The notes beneath the pieces are model-generated. The model ran no database searches. It saw only the letters and a list, made by a program, of their open reading frames with translations, and was not told the origin of the DNA. The translations under genes were made by a program, and so were the position numbers. Shown here piece after piece: positions 1 to 5,915 of a DNA stretch of 6,736 nt. The stretch is from Hydrogenothermaceae bacterium (lineage in GTDB: Bacteria; Aquificota; Aquificia; Aquificales; Hydrogenothermaceae). The stretch is from NCBI GenBank assembly GCA_027052485.1, contig JALUFA010000002.1:1-6736 (forward strand). The letters are read 5' to 3'. Position 1 is the first letter of the stretch; the number at the start of each line of letters is the position of its first letter.

Positions 1-301
1 TGGAAATGTGGGACAGGTAAACTATGCTACATCAAAAGCAGGTTTAATAGGATTTACAAAATCATTAGCTAAAGAACTTGCCCCAAGAAACATCACTGTA
101 AATGCAGTTGCTCCCGGTTTTATTGAGAGTGATATGACGGAAAAAATACCTGCTGACTTACAGGAAGAGTACTTAAAACAGATACCACTAGGCAGATTTG
201 GAAGACCAGAAGAAGTAGCCCACGTTGTAGCATTCTTAGCATCTGACCTAGCATCTTACATCACAGGTGAAACTATCCACGTTAACGGTGGAATGTACTA
301 A
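1..301 (+). CDS. fabG: 3-oxoacyl-[ACP] reductase FabG, C-terminal part (5' end outside window)
   Basis: NADPH-dependent reductase of type II fatty-acid synthesis, which reduces 3-oxoacyl-ACP to 3-hydroxyacyl-ACP in the cytoplasm. Only the last 99 or so codons are present. The reading frame is open from base 2, so the GTG at base 8 is an internal valine and not a start. The visible part carries the short-chain dehydrogenase YxxxK catalytic pair (Tyr codon 23-25, Lys codon 35-37), followed by the family-typical segments [15 protein letters not shown] and [16 protein letters not shown] at the C-terminus. FabG is usually about 245 residues, so roughly 60 percent lies upstream. acpP starts 27 bases downstream on the same strand, and the order fabG-acpP-fabF is a classical fatty-acid cluster. 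That context separates this gene from the many other short-chain dehydrogenases. No lesion is visible. Confidence 0.95.
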   Translation, partial: GNVGQVNYATSKAGLIGFTKSLAKELAPRNITVNAVAPGFIESDMTEKIPADLQEEYLKQIPLGRFGRPEEVAHVVAFLASDLASYITGETIHVNGGMY

Positions 302-328
302 ATAAAATCTAAAATGGAGGTATAACCA

Positions 329-568
329 ATGGCAAATAATATTGAAGAAAGAGTAAAGGAAATCATTGCAGACCAGCTTGGAATATCTGTAGACCAGATT
401 AAACCTGAGTCTAAGTTTGTTGATGACCTTGGAGCAGACTCTCTAGACGTTGTAGAGCTTATCATGGCTTTTGAAGAGGAGTTTGGCGTTGAAATTCCAG
501 ATGAAGATGCTGAAAAGATAGCCACAGTTCAAGACGTTTTAGACTACATTAAACAAAAACAAGGATAA
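329..568 (+). CDS. acpP: Acyl carrier protein
   Basis: Small acidic carrier (79 residues, the normal family length) that holds growing fatty acyl chains on a 4'-phosphopantetheine arm and delivers them to FabG, FabF and other enzymes in the cytoplasm. The attachment site is Ser38 in the motif [10 protein letters not shown]. Helix I (about residues 3-16) and the acidic helix II starting at the DSL motif read as in E. coli ACP. The start is supported by a strong ribosome binding site, GGAGGT at 316-321, seven bases before the ATG; high translation would suit an abundant carrier. It lies 27 bases after fabG and 12 bases before fabF, so it is probably co-transcribed with both. No acpS or sfp-type transferase gene, needed for activation, is in the window. 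Confidence 0.98.
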   Translation: MANNIEERVKEIIADQLGISVDQIKPESKFVDDLGADSLDVVELIMAFEEEFGVEIPDEDAEKIATVQDVLDYIKQKQG

Positions 569-580
569 GAGGTCTCTAAC

Positions 581-1825
581 ATGAGAAGGGTCGTCATTAC
601 CGGTTTAGGAGCAGTTACACCAATCGGAAACTCTGTAGAAGAGTTCTGGTCTAATCTGGTTGCAGGTAAAAGTGGGGTTGATGTTATAAAAAGATTTGAC
701 CCATACGAATACAATCTGCCTGTTGTTATAGCTGCAGAGGTTAAAAATTTAGACTTTTTACAGTACCTAGATAAAAAAGATGTAAAAAGGATGAGTGATT
801 TTGTTAAGTTTGCAGTAATTGCAGCTAAAGAGGCAGTAAAAGATTCAGGATTAGACCTCGATAAGATAGACCCAACCAAGGCAGGTGTAATTGTAGGAAC
901 CGGTATTGGCGGCCTTAGAGATATTGAAGAACAGGAAAAACTTCTACTCGAAAGGGGAGCTAGAAGAGTTTCTCCTTTCTTTATACCATCTGGGATATCA
1001 AACATAGCATCTGGGTACATCTCTATTGAGTTTGGCTTTAAAGGGCCTAACAGTTGTGTTGTTACTGCGTGTGCTACAGGTACCCACTCAATAGGTGATG
1101 CATTTAAGATTATCCAACGTGGTGATGCCGACATTATGATAGCAGGTGGTACAGAGTCAGCTATTACCCCCCTTGGTATTGCAGGTTTTGCCAATATGAA
1201 GGCTCTTTCTACTAGAAACGACGAACCCCAAAAGGCGTCCCGTCCATTTGATGCAAAGAGGGACGGTTTTGTAATGGGTGAAGGAGCAGGAATACTCGTT
1301 CTTGAAGAGCTGGAGCATGCAAAGAAAAGAGGAGCAAAAATATATGCAGAGGTTATCGGATACGGATTAACAGGAGACGCTTACCATATTACAGCTCCCT
1401 GTGCCGATGCAGACGGGGCAAAGAGAGTTATCTCTATGGCTCTAAACGATGCAAGGATAAACCCAAATGAAGTTGATTACGTTAACGCCCATGGAACATC
1501 GACACCTCTAAATGATAAAGTTGAAACCTTAGCTCTAAAAGAAGTTTTTAAAGACCACGCTTACAATCTGAAAATTTCCTCAAACAAGTCAATGATAGGA
1601 CACCTGCTTGGAGCTGCCGGAGCAGTAGAAGCAGTTGCAACAGCAAAAACCATTGAAAATGGCATAATTCCACCTACCATCAATTACGAGTACCCAGACC
1701 CTGACTGTGATTTAGACTACGTACCTAACAAAGCTATAGAGTATCCGGTTAAAGTAGCTATATCTAACTCTTTTGGTTTTGGAGGAACAAACGGCTGTTT
1801 AGTCTTTAAAGCGTATGAAGGATAA
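581..1825 (+). CDS. fabF: Beta-ketoacyl-ACP synthase II (KAS II)
   Basis: Condensing enzyme of fatty-acid elongation: it joins malonyl-ACP to an acyl-ACP with loss of CO2. The 414-residue thiolase-fold protein has full family length. The catalytic set is complete: nucleophile Cys164 in [11 protein letters not shown], His304 in [11 protein letters not shown], Lys336 in SSNKSMIGH and His341 in the same motif. The numbering is one higher than in E. coli FabF. The C-terminal gating loop NSFGFGGTN (residues 396-404) is also present. A Cys-His-His site with full length fits KAS I/II rather than the Cys-His-Asn KAS III (FabH); neighbouring acpP favours FabF over FabB. The start is supported by GAGGT at 569-573, seven bases before ATG. 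The last 11 bases overlap rnc. No missing or unusual key residue was seen. Confidence 0.97.
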   Translation: MRRVVITGLGAVTPIGNSVEEFWSNLVAGKSGVDVIKRFDPYEYNLPVVIAAEVKNLDFLQYLDKKDVKRMSDFVKFAVIAAKEAVKDSGLDLDKIDPTKAGVIVGTGIGGLRDIEEQEKLLLERGARRVSPFFIPSGISNIASGYISIEFGFKGPNSCVVTACATGTHSIGDAFKIIQRGDADIMIAGGTESAITPLGIAGFANMKALSTRNDEPQKASRPFDAKRDGFVMGEGAGILVLEELEHAKKRGAKIYAEVIGYGLTGDAYHITAPCADADGAKRVISMALNDARINPNEVDYVNAHGTSTPLNDKVETLALKEVFKDHAYNLKISSNKSMIGHLLGAAGAVEAVATAKTIENGIIPPTINYEYPDPDCDLDYVPNKAIEYPVKVAISNSFGFGGTNGCLVFKAYEG

Positions 1826-2555
1826 AAAACCTTTACCACCTAAATTTTTAGAGATAGTTCAAAAGCTTGAAGAAAAGTTAGGCTACACCTTTAAAGACAA
1901 AACTCTCCCTCTTGCAGCGTTAACGCATACTTCTTTTGCCGCTGAGTATAAGGAAAAACTACAGGACTATGAGGTTTTAGAGTTCCTCGGTGATGCCGTA
2001 ATAGGGCTAATAGTCAGTGAAATTCTTATAAAGACTTTCCCTAAAGCCAGAGAAGGTCAGCTTTCAAAAATCCGCTCCGCTGTTGTCAGCGAACCTTTCT
2101 TAGCCAAACTTGCAAGACAGATAGGACTAAATGAGCTTGTTCTAGTCAGTAAAGGGGAAAGAGCCCAAAAGGGTATGGAAAGAGAAAGTCTTCTGTGTGA
2201 TGTTTTTGAGGCTGTGTTTGGCGCAGTTTATATAGATAGCAACTACTCAATAGATACTCCAAGAGATATTTTTAACCGCCTTTTTAAAGATACGGTTATC
2301 AAAAGTATAAAAGAACACTCTATTCCTCAAGATTACAAATCTATCCTTCAGGAATTAACCCAAAAGAAGTATAAGATAACTCCATCCTACAAACTTATTG
2401 ATGAAAAAGGCCCAGAGCATAAAAAAGAGTTTACCGTAGAGTGTAAAGTAAGCGATATCGTTTCAACTGTAGCCAAAGGTAAATCAAAAAAAGAGGCAGA
2501 AACAAAGGCAGCCAAAGAGGCCTACCTAAAGTTAAAAGATAAAAAGAAAGATTAA
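1815..2555 (+). CDS. rnc: Ribonuclease III
   Basis: Double-strand-specific endoribonuclease that processes rRNA precursors and some mRNAs; it acts as a homodimer with Mg2+. The 246-residue protein has an N-terminal RIII domain (about residues 10-160) with the signature [11 protein letters not shown]. Predicted metal ligands are Glu56 and Asp60, and later Asp129 and Glu132 in [16 protein letters not shown]-terminal double-stranded RNA-binding domain (about 172-242) ends in the typical [20 protein letters not shown]. The start is well fixed: an in-frame TAG lies at 1800-1802 and the ATG at 1815 is the only start codon after it before the RIII domain. There is no convincing Shine-Dalgarno sequence, and the gene overlaps fabF by 11 bases, so its translation probably depends on ribosomes finishing fabF. 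Linkage of rnc to acpP-fabF is known in several bacteria. Its stop overlaps the stop of the convergent cytochrome gene. Confidence 0.96.
   Translation: MKDKKPLPPKFLEIVQKLEEKLGYTFKDKTLPLAALTHTSFAAEYKEKLQDYEVLEFLGDAVIGLIVSEILIKTFPKAREGQLSKIRSAVVSEPFLAKLARQIGLNELVLVSKGERAQKGMERESLLCDVFEAVFGAVYIDSNYSIDTPRDIFNRLFKDTVIKSIKEHSIPQDYKSILQELTQKKYKITPSYKLIDEKGPEHKKEFTVECKVSDIVSTVAKGKSKKEAETKAAKEAYLKLKDKKKD
2552..2555. other. Overlapping stop codons of convergent rnc and cytochrome genes
   Basis: The four-base palindrome TTAA supplies the TAA stop of rnc (2553-2555) on the plus strand and the TAA stop of the cytochrome gene (2554-2552) on the minus strand. There is no intergenic space and no GC-rich terminator hairpin at the junction, so transcripts from the two sides probably overlap. 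Confidence 0.95.
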
Positions 2556-3370
2556 TCTCTAAACTTTTTCTTTAACATCTGTGGAACTTCATGGACGTTA
2601 TGACATTTATAACAGCCTGTTTCAATCTTTTCTATGCTCTCATGGATACCTTCTTTATCTTTTGCCATAATAAACTTAACCAGTTTTTTTAGGTTTTCCT
2701 CAGTCTCTTTACCAAAGTAAACCTCTTCCACGATTTTATTTGTGTGGCATGAGGAACACATCTGGGTAAGACCATTGTATCTCGTTGCAAATCTTTTTGC
2801 AGCTTTAAAGGCTGGCTTAAACTCTCCATCGTGGCTAAAAATCACCGTGAGTTTAAGGTCTGTGTTTATAGCCTTCATGTACTTTTCAACACTTAACCTT
2901 TTACCAGAAACAGGGTCGTCAAGCTTAACACTGTCAAATGATGGGTAATGGTACTTTATCTTTACCGGTAGCATATACTTTGCGTGGCAGCTAGAACAGG
3001 TTTTACCAACAACCGAAGCGTACCTTTTAAGCTGAGATATGTCTTTTTCCTTGACTGCCTGTACCAGTTTTTCCATGGTATCAAGCCTTACTTTCCTCTT
3101 CCAGCTAGGCACCATCTCAGGTATTTTGCTGTAGTTTCTTTTTAGAGTTTCAGCCCAGTTTTCGGCTTTGTCCCACTTTCCAAGTTTTGCATTCACAAAA
3201 ATTCCTGAAAAGGCTATAGACATATGATGCATAGTTTCCATGAGTACTGGTTCTTTTGCCTTTGGAGGATACAGATTATCTAGCTCTTTAGGAGGCTTTT
3301 TACACTTAACCAAATCTCCAGCATAAGAAACTAAAGGTACAGACAGTAAAGCGATAAGGGCTTTTTTCAT
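2552..3370 (-). CDS. Periplasmic three-heme c-type cytochrome with internal duplication
   Basis: Secreted electron-transfer protein; partner and exact role are not identifiable. The 272-residue product starts with a Sec signal peptide (MKKALIALLSVPLVSYA, likely cut before Gly18). There are three heme-attachment sites: CSSCH at 125-129, CSSCH at 205-209 and CYKCH at 253-257. The rest is mostly Lys/Glu-rich helix, suggesting helical bundles in which CxxCH sits near the end of a helix, somewhat like cytochrome c'. Residues 64-125 align with 182-253, pointing to an internal duplication. The aligned place for a fourth heme (87-91) reads VPSWK. His48/His49 and His180 might be distal ligands, but that is a guess. 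The ATG at 3370 is chosen because a strong ribosome binding site precedes it and the signal peptide starts there; the frame could extend to 3415. It is last in the minus-strand set, 47 bases after the glycosyltransferase. Confidence 0.85.
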   Translation of the reverse strand: MKKALIALLSVPLVSYAGDLVKCKKPPKELDNLYPPKAKEPVLMETMHHMSIAFSGIFVNAKLGKWDKAENWAETLKRNYSKIPEMVPSWKRKVRLDTMEKLVQAVKEKDISQLKRYASVVGKTCSSCHAKYMLPVKIKYHYPSFDSVKLDDPVSGKRLSVEKYMKAINTDLKLTVIFSHDGEFKPAFKAAKRFATRYNGLTQMCSSCHTNKIVEEVYFGKETEENLKKLVKFIMAKDKEGIHESIEKIETGCYKCHNVHEVPQMLKKKFRD

Positions 3371-3375
3371 TTTCT

Positions 3376-3383
3376 CTCCTCCC
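3376..3383 (-). promoter_or_regulatory. Ribosome binding site deciding the cytochrome start
   Basis: On the minus strand this reads GGGAGGAG, with GGAGG seven bases before the ATG at 3370-3368. It is the strongest Shine-Dalgarno match on the minus strand of the window. It favours the 272-residue product that begins with the signal peptide over the upstream in-frame start at 3415. It also means the cytochrome need not rely on coupling to the upstream glycosyltransferase. Confidence 0.85.
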
Positions 3384-3417
3384 ATATGAGGTTTTATCTT
3401 AATAACTACCCCCAAAC

Positions 3418-4962
3418 TTACCTTCTGTATATGATTAAAACAGAGTATTTTCTTTCAAATAGGTCTTTTTTTACGGCTAGAATTTTTAAACCCTTTATTT
3501 TTTCCAGTTCTTTTAGGTGTTTTTTTCGTGTAAGAATATAGACTGTGCTTTTATCTTTGAGGAACTTTTTAAGTTTATCAACACGGTTAAACTCAGGGAT
3601 TTTTTTTCTTATGTAGAATAAAAAAGCTGGGTTAAAACCTTTATAGCTGATGATAGGTTTTGTTTTATCTATTAACGGCAGCTCCTGCTGAACTGGGTTT
3701 CGTCTGTCAATAAGAGGAAAGATTAAAAAGAAAAAGGCTAACACAAACAAAAATGAACCAAATCCTAAGGTAAAATGAGACTTTTTAAAATCTTTTTTAA
3801 GCAGTACTAAGCTTACCAGACCAACAACCGTTAAAAAGAAAAATGAAAAACCAAGGTAGGCTAAATCCTTTATCTCAGGTTCCTGTTTAAGTCCTATATA
3901 TGCCCCGATGGCAAGGAGCACAGTTATTAAAATGTAAGTAGCTAGGGAATACACAAAGCTTTTTCTAAACTTTACAGTTGCAAGCAAACTTCCAAGAATA
4001 ATTGCCAACGTTGGATACGACGGTACAGTGTAGTTTGGAAGCTTGGTTTTTGAGACAGCAAAAAACCCAACGTAAATAACAGCCCATATTAGCAGAAAAA
4101 GGTTAACATCTTTAAACTTTTCTACCCAGGCTTTTTTGAAACTCTGTAGCAGATACACAGAAAAAGGTAGCAAGCCAATAAAAACGTAGAGCAAAGTTAT
4201 AAGGAAAATTCCCCCGTGGCCTTCCATAGGTGATGAAAATCTGTGGATGTTATGTTTGAAGATAAACTCCTTAACCCACACCCAGTTTGTTTCAACTCCA
4301 ACGGCAACGTACCAAGGCAGTGATACAGCCGTTATTAACAGCAGCCCTTTAAAAATACTCATTTTTCTTAAAAGCCAAAGATGATGGGTAATTGCAAGAA
4401 AAAACAAAACTATGAAAAATGGAAGTACAACCCCGACGGGGCCTTTTGTTAATACGGCAAATCCAGAGAACAGGTAAAACAGCCAGAGAGCAGTTTGTGA
4501 TTTTTCTTTATAAAAGATAAAAAACGACATCAAACTTGCGGTAATGAAAAAGATTAAATATGGGTCTGGGACAGCCATGTGAAACTGTATAGATGTATGC
4601 AAAGATGCAAGTAAGACCAGAGATGAGAAAAATGCTACCTTTTCATTGAAAAACCTACGGGCAAAGAAAAAAGTTGCAAGAACTGTCAACACCCCAAACA
4701 GACTTGAAAAAAATCTAGCTGCAAACTCGTTAACTCCAAAAAGCTTATAGGCAAAAATCATAAAATAGTAATGCATAGGGGGCTTATCTGTACGAAGCTC
4801 ATAGTTAAACGTTGGAACAATGAAATTCCTCCGTTCAAGCATTTCTCTAGCACATTCCGCGTTCTTTGCCTCGTCTAGAGAGTAGATAGATATACCCCAT
4901 ATATTGGCAAAGAATGAGAGGATAGCTAAGAAAAGAACAAGAATGACAGTTTTACTCTTCAT
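3418..4962 (-). CDS. ArnT/PMT-like integral-membrane glycosyltransferase
   Basis: Membrane enzyme expected to transfer a sugar from a polyprenyl-phosphate donor to an acceptor on the outer face of the inner membrane; donor and acceptor are unknown. The 514-residue product begins with a membrane helix (about 5-25), followed by the GT-C catalytic loop: [15 protein letters not shown] with the likely catalytic Asp30-Glu31, then [10 protein letters not shown] at 58-66. Many membrane segments follow, containing further family motifs: [12 protein letters not shown] (171-182) and [11 protein letters not shown] (307-317). After the last helix (about 401-418) comes a Lys-rich soluble tail of about 95 residues. 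This pattern matches ArnT (GT83), which modifies lipid A with aminoarabinose, and related PMT/GT39 enzymes; the arn neighbours are absent, so I do not assign arnT. The ATG at 4962 is preferred over TTG at 4971; neither has a clear ribosome binding site. It overlaps the rubredoxin gene by 11 bases, suggesting translational coupling. Confidence 0.85.
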   Translation of the reverse strand: MKSKTVILVLFLAILSFFANIWGISIYSLDEAKNAECAREMLERRNFIVPTFNYELRTDKPPMHYYFMIFAYKLFGVNEFAARFFSSLFGVLTVLATFFFARRFFNEKVAFFSSLVLLASLHTSIQFHMAVPDPYLIFFITASLMSFFIFYKEKSQTALWLFYLFSGFAVLTKGPVGVVLPFFIVLFFLAITHHLWLLRKMSIFKGLLLITAVSLPWYVAVGVETNWVWVKEFIFKHNIHRFSSPMEGHGGIFLITLLYVFIGLLPFSVYLLQSFKKAWVEKFKDVNLFLLIWAVIYVGFFAVSKTKLPNYTVPSYPTLAIILGSLLATVKFRKSFVYSLATYILITVLLAIGAYIGLKQEPEIKDLAYLGFSFFFLTVVGLVSLVLLKKDFKKSHFTLGFGSFLFVLAFFFLIFPLIDRRNPVQQELPLIDKTKPIISYKGFNPAFLFYIRKKIPEFNRVDKLKKFLKDKSTVYILTRKKHLKELEKIKGLKILAVKKDLFERKYSVLIIYRR

Positions 4963-5158
4963 CGTAAACAATCAGAAAGTAGGCTTTAGAGTACTCACAG
5001 GTAGGGCATCGCCAACTGTCAGCAAGGTCTTCAAAAGGCGTTCCGGGAGGTATTGCTCTTAATGGGTCTCCCTTTTGCGGGTCGTATATGTATCCGCAGA
5101 TGCGGCACTTTCTCTTTCCTGTATCAAGATTTTTAACTATAACCTTTACTTTTTCCAT
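4952..5158 (-). CDS. Rubredoxin with N-terminal extension
   Basis: Small cytoplasmic one-iron electron carrier. The 68-residue protein holds both metal knuckles: Cys18/Cys21 in [10 protein letters not shown] and Cys51/Cys54 in [10 protein letters not shown], with the family core [13 protein letters not shown] and the tryptophan before the second knuckle. Two oddities: about 17 residues precede the first cysteine where simple rubredoxins have about five, and the glycine that usually follows the fourth cysteine is Glu55. The spacing of the four cysteines is normal, so iron binding should be intact. The start has AAAAGG at 5165-5170 on its strand, six bases before the ATG. It is the first gene of the leftward set and its end overlaps the glycosyltransferase start. 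Typical partners (oxygen or superoxide reductases, oxidoreductases) are not in the window, so its redox partner is unknown. Confidence 0.93.
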   Translation of the reverse strand: MEKVKVIVKNLDTGKRKCRICGYIYDPQKGDPLRAIPPGTPFEDLADSWRCPTCEYSKAYFLIVYDEE

Positions 5159-5168
5159 AAAAAACCTT

Positions 5169-5197
5169 TTGCTTTACTGGCATAATAATAGTATACA
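5169..5197 (+). promoter_or_regulatory. Sigma70-type promoter for mtnC-rsgA
   Basis: TTGCTT at 5169-5174 (four of six matches to TTGACA) and TATACA at 5192-5197 (five of six matches to TATAAT) are separated by 17 bases, the ideal spacing. This predicts a transcript start near 5204, giving a leader of about 16 bases before the mtnC ATG. It is the only intergenic region where the rightward genes could be started locally. No operator or riboswitch fits in so short a leader. Confidence 0.55.
5182..5195 (-). promoter_or_regulatory. Possible -10 region for the leftward rubredoxin gene
   Basis: The minus strand reads TATACT (5195-5190) followed by TATTAT (5187-5182), both close to a sigma70 -10 box. 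They lie about 25-35 bases upstream of the rubredoxin ATG. No good -35 box is found at 16-18 bases. The call rests on position and the -10 match only. The AT-rich stretch overlaps the rightward promoter. Confidence 0.35.
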
Positions 5198-5219
5198 AAG
5201 ATTTGTAGCAGGCGGTAGA

Positions 5220-5915
5220 ATGATAAAAGCTATACTTGTTGATATAGAAGGAACAACATCCCCTATATTCTTTGTTAAAGAGGTAATGTTTCCTTACTCA
5301 AAAGAAAGAATGGATGAGTTTATAAAACAAAACAAAAGCAATCCAAAAGTAAGGCAGATAATAGAAGAAGTAAAGCAGATAGAAAACAACCCGAATTTGA
5401 CAGATGAGGATGTGGCTCAAATTTTAAAGCAGTGGATAGACGAAGACAAGAAGATAGCTCCATTGAAGGAAATCCAAGGCCTAATATGGAAAGAAGGATT
5501 TGAAACTGGAAAACTAAAAGCCCCGATTTATGAAGATGCGTATAACAGGCTTAAAGAGTGGAAAGAAAAAGTCCCCATATACATATACTCGTCAGGTTCC
5601 GTTGAGGCTCAAAAGCTTTTCTTCTCTCATACAGATAAGGGAAATATTTTAGACTGGTTCTCAGGATATTTTGATACAAGAATAGGCAGCAAAAAGGAAA
5701 AAGAGTCATACGAGAAGATAGCAAAGGAGATAGGCCTTTCACCTAGCGAGATACTATTTCTTTCAGACAACCCAGATGAGATAAAGGCAGCTGCTGAAGC
5801 AGGTATGAACGTTGTAAGAATAGTAAGACCTAATGACGCTGAGTATATAAAAGATTTTCCGTATAGGCAGGTTTCATCGTTTAACGAGATTGAACTTAAC
5901 GGAGATTTGTCGTGA
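5220..5915 (+). CDS. mtnC: Enolase-phosphatase E1 (2,3-diketomethylthiopentyl-1-phosphate enolase/phosphatase)
   Basis: Bifunctional HAD-superfamily enzyme of the methionine salvage pathway. It enolizes 2,3-diketo-5-methylthiopentyl-1-phosphate and then removes the phosphate to give the aci-reductone. The 231-residue length matches the family (about 225-235). The nucleophile motif is DIEGTTSP at residues 8-15 (Asp8, with Glu10 typical of this family). Motif II is IYSSGS (122-127), a lysine-rich motif III lies in GSKKEKESYEKI (156-167), and the acidic motif IV is LFLSDNPDEI (179-188). The start at 5220 is chosen because the HAD motif begins seven residues later; the frame extends back to 5088, but that part lies antisense in the rubredoxin gene and has no family similarity. 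The ribosome binding site is weak (GGCGGT at 5211-5216). Other salvage genes (mtnA, mtnB, mtnD) are not in the window. Its end overlaps rsgA by four bases. Confidence 0.95.
   Translation: MIKAILVDIEGTTSPIFFVKEVMFPYSKERMDEFIKQNKSNPKVRQIIEEVKQIENNPNLTDEDVAQILKQWIDEDKKIAPLKEIQGLIWKEGFETGKLKAPIYEDAYNRLKEWKEKVPIYIYSSGSVEAQKLFFSHTDKGNILDWFSGYFDTRIGSKKEKESYEKIAKEIGLSPSEILFLSDNPDEIKAAAEAGMNVVRIVRPNDAEYIKDFPYRQVSSFNEIELNGDLS
5901..5904 (+). promoter_or_regulatory. Ribosome binding site for rsgA inside mtnC
   Basis: GGAG lies within the last codons of mtnC, seven bases before the GTG at 5912. With the GTGA stop-start overlap it fixes the rsgA start at a non-ATG codon. Confidence 0.7.

Noticed and set aside
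8..10. GTG at base 8 as a start codon
   Set aside because: The FabG frame is open before it and the preceding codons (Gly-Asn) continue the conserved segment before the catalytic Tyr, so it is an internal valine.
298..525. 75-codon minus-strand open frame across acpP
   Set aside because: It is serine-rich low-complexity translation typical of an antisense shadow of acpP.
544..1194. 216-codon minus-strand open frame across fabF
   Set aside because: It is a shadow of fabF: the plus-strand gene has every catalytic motif, while the minus frame has no recognisable domain and no ribosome binding site.
3371..3415. Longer cytochrome start at 3415 adding 15 residues
   Set aside because: It would place charged residues before the signal peptide, whereas the internal ATG at 3370 has a strong ribosome binding site and a textbook Sec signal.
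4431..4441. GC-rich palindrome CCCCGACGGGG
   Set aside because: It encodes the conserved KGPVGV motif of the glycosyltransferase on the minus strand, lies mid-gene, and no T-run in a position to terminate the gene makes biological sense there.
4963..4971. TTG start for the glycosyltransferase
   Set aside because: It adds only three residues, lacks a better ribosome binding site, and an ATG follows immediately at 4962.
5088..5219. Upstream in-frame extension of mtnC to an ATG at 5088
   Set aside because: It runs antisense through the rubredoxin metal-binding region, has no similarity to the MtnC family, and would put 44 extra residues before the HAD nucleophile. The start at 5220 gives the normal family length.
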